NCBI GenBank assembly: GCA_964415395.1
Contig: CAYPZU010000077.1
Location: 1-8,565 of the forward strand
Reading direction: 5' to 3'
DNA: 8,565 nucleotides
Origin: CAYPZU01 sp964415395
GTDB taxonomy: Bacteria > Chlamydiota > Chlamydiia > Chlamydiales > SM23-39
The position numbers and the translations under genes were made by a program. Positions 1-6,728 of this stretch are shown piece by piece. How positions within the stretch are numbered: the stretch's first letter is position 1; each line of letters begins with the position of its first letter. A model generated the notes under the pieces. It made no database searches, had not been told where the DNA came from, and worked only from the letters and a program-made list of their open reading frames with translations.

Positions 1-677
1 TTTTTTCTGTTTTTGGAGATTGCCGCAGAGTAGGAATTTTGATGGATTCGAGTTGTCCCGAGATGTTCGGGAATGAAGCCAATCGGATGGCTGGAGGCGA
101 TTTTAAACATAATATACCAGTCCGACAGGCCGGCCAATTTTTCATCAAATAGGCCGTATTCCAGAAGGAGCTTGCGATTATAGATTGTTGAAATTGTAGC
201 GATAGAGAAATTTGTCCGCTGGAAAAGCTTCTTTGAGTGAATTGGCTGTAATACTTGGGTCATGGGGGCGGCTCCATGATAGAATGACTTCGACACTGCG
301 GAGTCATTGGAGTACATAGGGAGAGTCGTGGTCAGCCCCAGGTTTGGATTTTTACTGATTAAATCCATGGATTTTGCCAAAAAATCTGGCTCGACCCAGT
401 CATCGGAAGAGCCGAGGTAGAGAAAGGAGCCTTTTGAGGTTAATATAGCCTCATTGATTGTTTTCACGACGCCCTGGTTTCTTTCGTGCTGGATGAGCCG
501 GGCGAAGGGATATTTTTCTATGATTGATTCGATTAGGCGCTGGCTGCCATCCGTGGAGGCGTCGTCGAAGACGATGAGTTCCAGCGGCGCAAGCGTTTGT
601 TCAAGATGGGAGCGCAATGCTTTTTCAAGGTATTGCGCATAGTTGTAGTTCAGAATACAGACCGATACAGTGGCCAT
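1..677 (-). CDS. Family 2 glycosyltransferase, C-terminus cut by window edge
   Basis: This gene probably transfers a sugar from an NDP-sugar to a glycan or lipid-linked acceptor on the cytoplasmic side of the inner membrane. About 225 residues are visible and the frame stays open to base 3, so the C-terminus lies outside the window. The GT-A fold signature is clear: an N-terminal VSVCILNYN strand, a nucleotide-binding FDDAST motif near residues 37-42, and GSSDDW near residues 89-94 in place of the usual D-S-D-D metal-binding motif. A GLSDWYIMFK segment near residue 184 fits the acceptor-side region of GT2 enzymes. No membrane segment is seen in the visible part. The ATG at 675-677 directly abuts the TAA of the upstream methyltransferase, in the same frame. 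A purine-rich AAGGG four bases before the ATG could act as ribosome binding site. Donor and acceptor cannot be told. Family call is firm; the role in this glycan comes from context. Confidence 0.9.
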   Translation of the reverse strand, partial: MATVSVCILNYNYAQYLEKALRSHLEQTLAPLELIVFDDASTDGSQRLIESIIEKYPFARLIQHERNQGVVKTINEAILTSKGSFLYLGSSDDWVEPDFLAKSMDLISKNPNLGLTTTLPMYSNDSAVSKSFYHGAAPMTQVLQPIHSKKLFQRTNFSIATISTIYNRKLLLEYGLFDEKLAGLSDWYIMFKIASSHPIGFIPEHLGTTRIHQNSYSAAISKNRK

Positions 678-1304
678 TTATCCCTTTTTTTTACAGCCAA
701 CAGCAAAAAGATAGTGGGCCATTGGCAGATAGGAGGTTTGGATGATTTCATCGTGGCCTGAAAAGAGAAAGACAAATTCAAAATATTTCTTCATTGCTTC
801 TTCCATTCTTTTCGGGTCGTACACGTTCACATGCCCTTTTCTTGAAACGGCGGATGCAAACTGCTGCCCAATCAGGCTGGGCGTTCCAACGATCATCATG
901 CCAGTATTTTTCAGGAGGCCGGTTAGTCCAGTCATGAAGTCGTCAACATGTTCGGGGTAGATGTGTTCGATTACGTCGAAATGGACGATGGCGTCCCAGG
1001 AATTAGGAAGCGGGTCTTTCAAAACGTCTTTGGAAGAGAAGTCAATCTGAGAGCTCTTAAAATTGCTTTGGGCTGTTTCGATCGCTTTCACGTCAAAATC
1101 GACCCCCATGGCATACCCGCATTCTTTTGCGATTGTCCAAGTCCCTATGCCTTCATTGCACCCGACGTCGAGCACTCTTTTGTTTTTTCCTATGAGGTTG
1201 CTGGCAAACTTATAATAGGAAAGGCAGTGGAGCATCCTTCTGGGAGTGCGTTGGAACCAATAGGATGTATATTGTCCGAGAGTGATGATATGGGGGTTAT
1301 TCAT
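678..1304 (-). CDS. Class I SAM-dependent methyltransferase (Methyltransf_11/23 type)
   Basis: A 208-residue Rossmann-fold methyltransferase that likely transfers a methyl group from S-adenosylmethionine to a sugar, or to another group of the glycan made here. Motif I is DVGCNEGIG at residues 46-54, the ribose-binding acidic residue is in GVDFD at 67-71, and the post-motif DVIEH is at 110-114, so the SAM site looks complete. The region from about 137 (MIVGTP) to 168 fits the motif III strand and acceptor side. The start at 1304 is supported by AGGA seven bases upstream, and it overlaps the stop of the preceding methyltransferase gene by 8 bases. The C-terminus is lysine-rich and encoded by a run of eight A, immediately before TAA and the glycosyltransferase ATG. 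It shares N- and C-terminal segments with the preceding gene, suggesting a tandem duplication. The acceptor is unknown; O-methylation of a sugar hydroxyl is an inference from context. Confidence 0.88.
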   Translation of the reverse strand: MNNPHIITLGQYTSYWFQRTPRRMLHCLSYYKFASNLIGKNKRVLDVGCNEGIGTWTIAKECGYAMGVDFDVKAIETAQSNFKSSQIDFSSKDVLKDPLPNSWDAIVHFDVIEHIYPEHVDDFMTGLTGLLKNTGMMIVGTPSLIGQQFASAVSRKGHVNVYDPKRMEEAMKKYFEFVFLFSGHDEIIQTSYLPMAHYLFAVGCKKKG

Positions 1305-1917
1305 ATGATTTCCTATGGAATGATACGCAGAAACAATATTCGGAGTGATTGGAATGGCCTGAGAAGAGGATTTCCTGGTTCATGGAAAAGAGGAATGTTT
1401 GGTGGAACAGATTGCCCAAGATTGGATGAATATCGAAATCTAGAGCGTTTTTGTACCCTAAAACAATGATTCCGTTCTCATTCAGGTTTTCGAGGATCGT
1501 TTTAAGAAAAGGTTCAAATCTGTTCTGGTTTAAGGGAGTGGCTGTGATGGAAATGATGCCGTCGAACAATCTGAATTTTTGCCCAATAAAAGTGGATCGA
1601 GCAAAATGAAATTTAGGAGGGCTCAGATTATTTTGAGCGGATTCAATTTCATCTCCATCTTCATCGATCCCGAGATAGGAATCGGCGAATTCTCCCAAAA
1701 TCGGAGCTCCGAAGCCGGACCCGCAGCCTATTTCGAGGATATGACCCTTTTTAGCGCCTAATTTCGCTGAAAATTTATATCGGGAAAGAAGGGCGACGAT
1801 CTCGGTTGGGCGGTCGATGAATTGAGCTGATATTTTTCTGCTCAAAGGCACGGAAAAGTTCCCGTGCATTTCTGCGGTCTGATCCCAGATTTTTTTTTCG
1901 CTGGATGTCGACGTCAT
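1297..1917 (-). CDS. Second class I SAM-dependent methyltransferase, diverged paralogue
   Basis: Likely a SAM-dependent methyltransferase of 206 residues. Motif I is EIGCGSGFG at residues 62-70 and the acidic ribose contact lies in GIDEDGDE near 83-90. The post-motif region reads IISITATP instead of the D-x-x-E-H of its neighbour, so the acceptor or catalytic side differs. Two starts are possible. The ATG at 1917 lies eight bases after the dioxygenase stop and has AAAGGAG at 1921-1927, with only a three-base spacer. An in-frame ATG at 1944 adds nine residues and overlaps the dioxygenase by 19 bases, but has no visible Shine-Dalgarno. I prefer 1917. Segments shared with the downstream methyltransferase are the YKF-x5-K stretch before motif I and an F-L-F-S motif near the C-terminus. 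It could have a changed acceptor or reduced activity; the sequence cannot decide. Confidence 0.82.
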   Translation of the reverse strand: MTSTSSEKKIWDQTAEMHGNFSVPLSRKISAQFIDRPTEIVALLSRYKFSAKLGAKKGHILEIGCGSGFGAPILGEFADSYLGIDEDGDEIESAQNNLSPPKFHFARSTFIGQKFRLFDGIISITATPLNQNRFEPFLKTILENLNENGIIVLGYKNALDFDIHPILGNLFHQTFLFSMNQEILFSGHSNHSEYCFCVSFHRKSYE

Positions 1918-1920
1918 AGG

Positions 1921-1927
1921 CTCCTTT
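1921..1927 (-). promoter_or_regulatory. Ribosome binding site deciding the methyltransferase start
   Basis: On the minus strand this reads AAAGGAG, three bases before the ATG at 1917, and it overlaps the dioxygenase stop codon at 1926-1928. It is the best Shine-Dalgarno match near this gene and favours the shorter start over the ATG at 1944. The spacer is shorter than usual, so the call is moderate. Confidence 0.5.
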
Positions 1928-2723
1928 ACTTGGCTACCAGGCATAATTCTGCGGAAATGCGTAATTCAGTATTTTTATGTGCAGGGCCTCGATGAACTGT
2001 GTTCATGTCGAAGACGATGGCTGAGCCCTGAGAGAGTTCGATTGGTGAAATAAATTGCGCTTCGCGCTGATCCAGCCATGAGGCTGCGATGGAAGGACGA
2101 CGCCCGTATTCCGTTTGCTGGATTGTGGTGGGGATGTCGATTTTATGCGATCCGGGGATCACTTGCAAGGTGGTCAGGGGGGTGCATCCTTTAATAGGGA
2201 TCCAGATTTTATAGCAGTCTTTCAGGTAATCGTAGGGGAAAGGGATTTTTGGGTCGAAGCCATCTGCGTTTTCCAATTCCCAGAAACTTGCATCTCTGTG
2301 CGGTCTTCCTGCGTCGGGTTTTCCTGGCCTGACGCATCTCCAATAGATCGCGAGACTCTGATCATCTAATTTCGGGTTTGTAACAAGCTCTGCGGGATAA
2401 ACCACGTTCACTGCGGAGCGGGTCATTCCGATTCTTATGCCGATGTTTTCATGGGCCCAGCGGAATAAATCCGCTCCTAAGTTTTTGGGGAAAATTCTGA
2501 ATGCCCGGGTCATTTTATGAGTCCAATCGTCGTCTGGTATCGAGAGGGCGATTTCTTCAAGCGGAGCATTTTTTGCTTTTTCTTCTCCGATATAGGACGA
2601 CCCCAGCTCCCTCACATAGTTCTCTATGTAGCGGATCATTTTAAGCCGGAGCTGTTCAGGAAACGGCAGGAGGGCGAACCCTTTTTCTTGATAGGCATTC
2701 AAGAATTTTAAATCGATTTTCAT
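1926..2723 (-). CDS. PhyH-family Fe(II)/2-oxoglutarate-dependent dioxygenase
   Basis: A 265-residue protein with the features of the phytanoyl-CoA dioxygenase (PhyH) family. These non-haem iron enzymes use O2 and 2-oxoglutarate, usually to hydroxylate a substrate. The 2-His-1-carboxylate iron triad is visible as H142-R-D144 and H244, with R255 (in NTELRISAE) placed to bind 2-oxoglutarate. The double-stranded beta-helix core spans roughly 125-262, including KIWIPI at 172-177 and VIPGSHK at 188-194. There is no signal peptide or membrane segment, so it is probably cytosolic. Its ATG shares an ATGA overlap with the stop of the RmlD-like gene, indicating translational coupling. By context the substrate may be a nucleotide sugar or glycan intermediate of this pathway, giving a hydroxylated or oxidised sugar. 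Kdo 3-hydroxylase is a known precedent for such chemistry on a sugar, though I do not claim it is the same family. Other PhyH members act on small molecules, so the substrate is open. Confidence 0.88.
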   Translation of the reverse strand: MKIDLKFLNAYQEKGFALLPFPEQLRLKMIRYIENYVRELGSSYIGEEKAKNAPLEEIALSIPDDDWTHKMTRAFRIFPKNLGADLFRWAHENIGIRIGMTRSAVNVVYPAELVTNPKLDDQSLAIYWRCVRPGKPDAGRPHRDASFWELENADGFDPKIPFPYDYLKDCYKIWIPIKGCTPLTTLQVIPGSHKIDIPTTIQQTEYGRRPSIAASWLDQREAQFISPIELSQGSAIVFDMNTVHRGPAHKNTELRISAELCLVAK

Positions 2724-3598
2724 AAAGTCGCACCTACGATGTTTTTGTAGCGATTTGCAAGTTCCTGAATACAGGAGATCAAAGATTTGGGATTGAGTTT
2801 TGCAGCCGTTTTGAATTTCTCATTTTTCATGCCGGTATTCAGAGGCCTCTTGAAAGATTCGTTCAAATCGGCAAGCGAGATCATTTCCACTAGGGAAGGG
2901 TCCGCGTTTAAAAAATGGCCTATGCGGCAGGTAATCGCATGGCGGCTATCCGTATCGTTCCCGCAGATCTGATAAAGGCCTGTGGCCTTGACCGACAGAA
3001 GCCGCAAGATCCCTTCAATTGCATCCTCAATGAATAGGGGAGTGAAAATTTGGTCTGAGGCGGCTCGGATAGGAATGTTCTGCGCAAAGCGCGAAGCCAT
3101 TTCATCGAGCAGGGTTCCATCGCCTGGCTCAAGGCCAAATACTTTCCCAAGGCGGAGAATGAGATGATCTGGCCCGCAGATTTTGGGTATTTCCTGTTCG
3201 AGGAGGGCTTTTTGGAGGCCATATTGATTGAGCGGGCATAAAGGAGACTCTTCATCGTAAGGAGGCGCGGTCCCGTCGAAGACATAATCAGTCGAAAAGA
3301 AAATGGGAAAAATGCCCTTTTGTTTTAATTGGCGGGCGATGCTAAGGGTTCCTTCGACATTCAATCGGTAGCTGAGATCTTTATGAGTTTCGCAAAAATT
3401 GATTTTTGTAGCTCCAGAAGCGATGATGGCATGAGAGAAGGAGGGCCAGTCGAGCGGAAGCGAAAAAAGATCCGGACAAGCAAGATCTAGCTGCAAAATG
3501 CCTGGCGAGGCTTGCCGATGGGTTCCAACTGAATTGGGCATCCGTTTGAGAAGATGTCGGCCGATATAACCTTGGCAGCCGATGATCAGAGTCTTCAT
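2720..3598 (-). CDS. RmlD-like NDP-sugar 4-ketoreductase (SDR, RmlD substrate-binding family)
   Basis: A 292-residue extended/atypical SDR of the RmlD family, whose founder reduces dTDP-4-keto-L-rhamnose to dTDP-L-rhamnose with NAD(P)H. The cofactor loop is GCQGYIG at residues 7-13, FSTDYVFDG at 101-109 is the family hallmark, and the catalytic pair is Y126-x3-K130 in QYGLQK. RPLNTGMKNEKF at 251-262 matches the C-terminal RPxN region of RmlD proteins. The start at 3598 was chosen because the Rossmann strand MKTLIIG begins there and the ATG overlaps the kinase stop as ATGA. An upstream in-frame ATG at 3736 would add 46 residues that lie inside the kinase gene and look unlike any SDR N-terminus. 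No clear Shine-Dalgarno is present, so termination-reinitiation coupling is likely. No RmlA or RmlC is in the window, so the substrate may be a 4-keto sugar other than the rhamnose precursor. Confidence 0.88.
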   Translation of the reverse strand: MKTLIIGCQGYIGRHLLKRMPNSVGTHRQASPGILQLDLACPDLFSLPLDWPSFSHAIIASGATKINFCETHKDLSYRLNVEGTLSIARQLKQKGIFPIFFSTDYVFDGTAPPYDEESPLCPLNQYGLQKALLEQEIPKICGPDHLILRLGKVFGLEPGDGTLLDEMASRFAQNIPIRAASDQIFTPLFIEDAIEGILRLLSVKATGLYQICGNDTDSRHAITCRIGHFLNADPSLVEMISLADLNESFKRPLNTGMKNEKFKTAAKLNPKSLISCIQELANRYKNIVGATL

Positions 3599-5145
3599 TT
3601 CAGCAGCCGCGTAATGAATTTGCAGAGGGGAGCTTTTTTGATTGGTTCCTGATTTCCAACCATTTGAACACTCATTGCAGCGGCTACAGATCCAATTAAG
3701 CCTGAAAGGAGCGGCGGATATCCTTTTGCCATGCAAAGGGAAGAAAGGGAGAGATAGCTGTCGCCCGCTCCTATCCGGTCGATGCTGGTAGTGGCAAAAG
3801 CCGGAATTTGTAGCGAGTTTCCGTCCCGCGAATAGATGAAGACTCCTTTGACCCCTTGGGTAACTGAAAGGGCTTTGCAGTGCATGATCTCGCAGATATC
3901 GGCACAGATTCCTTCGAGGGCGCTGGTTCGATCGTGGGCCGAGAGGCGGAGTTCGGGCTCGTTGAGAGAAATGTAGTCGGCTCTGCGGTAGTTGGTCACG
4001 ACGTTATATCCGCGATTCCCGCTGTTGATCTGCGTATTGAGGGCGACAAAGGCGGGGGCGTCGGAGATCGCATCGATAATGCGGGGGTTGGTAAAGCCGT
4101 TGCCGAAATCACACACTAGGACGAGGTCGTATTCAGATGCCTTGAAGTTAAGGCGGTCGATGATGAAATTCGTTTGATCCGATGTGAGAGGCTCTTCCTG
4201 CCCATGGTAGGTTTCAAACAGTTTGGAAAGGGTTTTCCCATCTTTGAGAACATAACGTTTTTTTGCCAAAGTGTTGGTTTCTTCCTGAAAGACGAATTCC
4301 TGCTTCACGTTAGGCTCTAAATTGTGTCGGACGAAGTTCAGATAAGGACACTCTTTGCCTACAGCTGTTAGAAGGGTGACTTGTTTGGAGAATTGAGCTA
4401 CGTGGTTCGCTACGATAAGGGAGCCCCCGAGGAAGATTTCTTTGTCGAGGCAACGGGCGACCATGTGGAGGCCCTTGCCAGATTGGCCAAGAGGCGAAAC
4501 GAATTGATACTCGTCGATGATCGCATCGCCGACGACAAGGACTCTAAGATCGCGGAGAGCGTCGATTTTTTGGATGATGTCGTCGGAGCTATATTGGTTT
4601 TTTACTTTAGAGAGAAAAGCGGCGAGTTCCGGCGTAGTCGGCTCAAAATAGCGATTAAGAAGGGAAGAAGAGCTGAAGACGATATCGTCAGTGTAGTAGA
4701 TTTGGCCTCCGGCTGACTCAACAGCCCGGGTCTCTTCGGAGATCTTGCCGGTAACATCCTTTTCGTGATTCTTGTATTCGATTCCTTTGACATAGAAATC
4801 AGGTTTGATTTTATGGATTGCGCTGATCGCATCGGGAGAATCATTCAAAATGACATAGTCGATGTCTTCCAGCGCTGCGAGAGATTCAAGGCGGAGGGAT
4901 TCTGTGAATACGGGGCGCCCCGGGCCTTTATTCACAAAGCGGTCGGGAGTGATCGTCACGATCAAAAAATCGCCTTGTTCTTTAGCTTCCTTAAAATGGC
5001 GGATATGGCCTGGGTGAAGGAGATCGAAAACACCATGGCATTGAACGATTTTTTTGCCGCTTTTACGGTGTTTTTCGAGGATCTGGGCGATCTCTTCGAA
5101 AGATTTGACCTTACTTTGCAGCGGCAGAGGGGCGGACTTGGGCAT
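3595..5145 (-). CDS. hldE: Bifunctional nucleotidyltransferase / PfkB sugar kinase, HldE-like with reversed domain order
   Basis: A 516-residue fusion of the two activities that convert a heptose 7-phosphate to an NDP-heptose: C1 kinase and nucleotidyltransferase. Residues about 14-165 are a cytidylyltransferase-fold domain with GVFDLLHPGH (HxGH at 44-47) and FSSSSLLNRY at 157-166, similar to the S/T-rich helix near the end of RfaE-type adenylyltransferases. Residues about 198-516 are a ribokinase/PfkB domain: VVGDAIIDEY near 204-213, LGGSLIVANH at 239-248, and the anion hole and catalytic base GAGD at 459-462. In E. coli HldE the kinase is N-terminal and the adenylyltransferase C-terminal; here the order is the opposite. 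The segment after the first kinase Asp, SPEAP-like in HldE as I recall it, is QSGKGLHMVA at 221-230, so the substrate may differ. It overlaps the isomerase gene by 35 bases. The symbol is by function class; ATP versus other NTP, and the sugar, are not settled. Confidence 0.87.
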   Translation of the reverse strand: MPKSAPLPLQSKVKSFEEIAQILEKHRKSGKKIVQCHGVFDLLHPGHIRHFKEAKEQGDFLIVTITPDRFVNKGPGRPVFTESLRLESLAALEDIDYVILNDSPDAISAIHKIKPDFYVKGIEYKNHEKDVTGKISEETRAVESAGGQIYYTDDIVFSSSSLLNRYFEPTTPELAAFLSKVKNQYSSDDIIQKIDALRDLRVLVVGDAIIDEYQFVSPLGQSGKGLHMVARCLDKEIFLGGSLIVANHVAQFSKQVTLLTAVGKECPYLNFVRHNLEPNVKQEFVFQEETNTLAKKRYVLKDGKTLSKLFETYHGQEEPLTSDQTNFIIDRLNFKASEYDLVLVCDFGNGFTNPRIIDAISDAPAFVALNTQINSGNRGYNVVTNYRRADYISLNEPELRLSAHDRTSALEGICADICEIMHCKALSVTQGVKGVFIYSRDGNSLQIPAFATTSIDRIGAGDSYLSLSSLCMAKGYPPLLSGLIGSVAAAMSVQMVGNQEPIKKAPLCKFITRLLK

Positions 5146-5719
5146 GTCTCAATACCTGTAAAGTGTTTTGATTCCAGAGATCGATGATTGAATGGAGGAG
5201 AAAAAAGTGTGCCGTTTCAACGAGGCCGTAGTCGGACCGGTCTATCCAGAAATTGAGTTCGCCCATTCTGGAAAGGGGGTTTTGGGGAAGAAATCCGCTC
5301 AAGGTGATGAGAGGGATTCCCTTATCGAGGGCGGCTTGCGCTCCTTTGAGTATATTGGAAGACTGCCCTGAACTGCTGATAGCGACAAGTAAATCATTGG
5401 CTCTTAGCAACTTATGCAGAGGGTAGCTAAAAATATTTTCATATCCAAGGTCATTAGCGAGGCAGGTGAGGAGGTTGGAGTCGTAGAGGGTCTGGGACGG
5501 AATTTTAAGAGCTTTCATCAGGTCGTTGGAGAAGTGGGAGGCGATCCCTGCGCTTCCCCCATTGCCGATCACATAGACGATTCCGTTATTAGCGGCGGCG
5601 TTCTGGATGAGGTGGACGGCCATTTGAAGAGCTTCCGACTCGGAAAGGATCTTTTGCTTGGATGTGTAAGCACAGTTTGCGACAACCGCATCAAGCTCTT
5701 TAAAGCGCTGGGAAAACAT
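5111..5719 (-). CDS. gmhA: SIS-domain sugar-phosphate isomerase, GmhA-like
   Basis: A 202-residue single SIS-domain protein, close to the length of GmhA (about 190), which isomerises sedoheptulose 7-phosphate to D-glycero-D-manno-heptose 7-phosphate. The sugar-phosphate loop is VIGNGGSAG at 50-58, and the second phosphate-binding serine cluster is ISSSGQSSN at 114-122. Aligned by eye with E. coli GmhA from memory, H62 and H176 occupy the positions of zinc ligands His61 and His180, while D66 and E168 replace Glu65 and Gln172. The DYGLVETAHFFLLH segment at 163-176 resembles the GmhA-like SIS proteins of capsule and O-antigen loci rather than the core-LPS enzyme. The start at 5719 has AGGG at 5725-5728 and sits seven bases after the preceding stop. 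The next gene encodes the kinase/nucleotidyltransferase that would use its product. Substrate is inferred; another ketose phosphate is possible. Confidence 0.85.
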   Translation of the reverse strand: MFSQRFKELDAVVANCAYTSKQKILSESEALQMAVHLIQNAAANNGIVYVIGNGGSAGIASHFSNDLMKALKIPSQTLYDSNLLTCLANDLGYENIFSYPLHKLLRANDLLVAISSSGQSSNILKGAQAALDKGIPLITLSGFLPQNPLSRMGELNFWIDRSDYGLVETAHFFLLHSIIDLWNQNTLQVLRHAQVRPSAAAK

Positions 5720-5726
5720 GTTTGCC

Positions 5727-6728
5727 CTACTTCGTTAGGTATTGAAACCAGGTTTGCGTGGCTTTCTGGATCGAATGAGGCTCCCAAAGAGGGGCGTCGC
5801 GGAACTCGTCGATCCGGCCCAAAATTCGGCTCACCCCTTCTTCAAAGGAGATTTTCGATTTCCATCCGAGAAGTTTTTGGATTTTAGCCACATCGGCAAA
5901 TGTGCAGTCGGGTTCGCCCGGTCTTTTCGGAATGTAGGTGATGGGGCCCTGTAGGAGCTCGACAAGACGGTTGACGCTGTAATGTCCGGAGCTGCCGACG
6001 TTCATGAATTCGTTAGTCAAATCGGAGCAGGCGGCTGTATAAAATGCATCAGCCACGTCAGCTACAAAGGTAAAATCGCGCGTTTGTTTCCCATCGCCGA
6101 CAACGGTATAGGGCTTGCCGTGGAGTTTTTGAGCAAGGAAGACGCCGAACACTGCGCCGTAAACGCCGGTCGTGCGCGAACGTGGACCGAATACGTTGAA
6201 AAGGCGGAGAGAAAGGGCGGGGAGTTTATAAACCTGCGCCCAGTGGAGCACGAGTTGTTCTCCGAGAAATTTTGTGAGGGCATAAGGGTACTGGGGAGAT
6301 GGGGGCGCAGATTCAGGAGTCGGGTATTGGTTTGGGATCCCGTAGCAGGAAGACGAAGCGGCATAGAGAAAGCGCTTCACGTTCGCCTTTTTGGCGGCTT
6401 CGAGGACGTTGAAAGTTCCGTCGACGTTCGTCTCAAAATAATCACGAGGCATCTCAATGGAAGGAACGATATCGGCCAAAGCCGCAAGGTGGAATACCCA
6501 GTCGACTCCGTCGAAGAGTCCCTCAAGAGCTTTCGGGTTGCGGATATCTCCTTCCACGAAGCGGAACTGGGGGTGGTTTACAGCTTCTTTGAGGTTTTNN
6601 NNNNNNNNTTTCATCCAGCCGCCGCAGAGGTTGTCCAATACGGTAACGTGATGCCCTTTTGAAAGGAGGAGGTCGGTCAAGTGGCTGCCGATGAATCCTG
6701 CGCCGCCAGTTACAAGAGTCTTTTTCAT
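5727..6728 (-). CDS. Extended SDR, UDP-glucose 4-epimerase-like NAD-dependent sugar epimerase/dehydratase
   Basis: A 333-residue extended SDR acting on a nucleotide sugar with bound NAD. Residues 7-14 are TGGAGFIG, 61-62 (DI) and 80-83 (HLAA) follow the family pattern, the catalytic Ser is in SSSCYG at 125-130, and Y149-x3-K153 is the catalytic pair. The substrate domain shows RLFNVFGPR at 175-183 and GDGKQTRDF at 211-219, typical of GalE/WbpP-type epimerases. A C-terminal tail of about 25 residues (DAPLWEPHSI at 311-320) extends beyond the common GalE end. Codons 41-44 are unknown because of a 10-N gap at 6599-6608, but the reading frame agrees on both sides. The ATG overlaps the previous stop as ATGA. 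It could epimerise C4 or another carbon of the activated sugar; the precise reaction cannot be read from the sequence. Confidence 0.87.
   Translation of the reverse strand: MKKTLVTGGAGFIGSHLTDLLLSKGHHVTVLDNLCGGWMKXXXXNLKEAVNHPQFRFVEGDIRNPKALEGLFDGVDWVFHLAALADIVPSIEMPRDYFETNVDGTFNVLEAAKKANVKRFLYAASSSCYGIPNQYPTPESAPPSPQYPYALTKFLGEQLVLHWAQVYKLPALSLRLFNVFGPRSRTTGVYGAVFGVFLAQKLHGKPYTVVGDGKQTRDFTFVADVADAFYTAACSDLTNEFMNVGSSGHYSVNRLVELLQGPITYIPKRPGEPDCTFADVAKIQKLLGWKSKISFEEGVSRILGRIDEFRDAPLWEPHSIQKATQTWFQYLTK
6599..6608. other. Ten-base run of N (assembly gap or masked bases)
   Basis: Ten consecutive N fall inside the epimerase gene, between the W-M-K and N-L-K segments just after the first Rossmann beta strands. 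The frame before and after agrees, so about four codons are hidden if the length is true. A run of exactly ten may be a placeholder of unknown length. Confidence 0.95.

Noticed and set aside
948..1469. A 173-codon open frame on the plus strand
   Set aside because: It is antisense to both methyltransferases, whose motifs are clear, and its own translation shows no family signature.
3599..3736. N-terminal extension of the RmlD-like protein from an upstream ATG at 3736
   Set aside because: The added 46 residues overlap the kinase C-terminus in another frame and do not resemble an SDR; the ATGA-coupled ATG at 3598 begins exactly at the Rossmann strand.
5982..6662. A 226-codon open frame on the plus strand
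   Set aside because: It lies wholly antisense to the epimerase, spans the N gap, and its translation shows no recognisable domain; it is a by-product of the codon use of the real gene.
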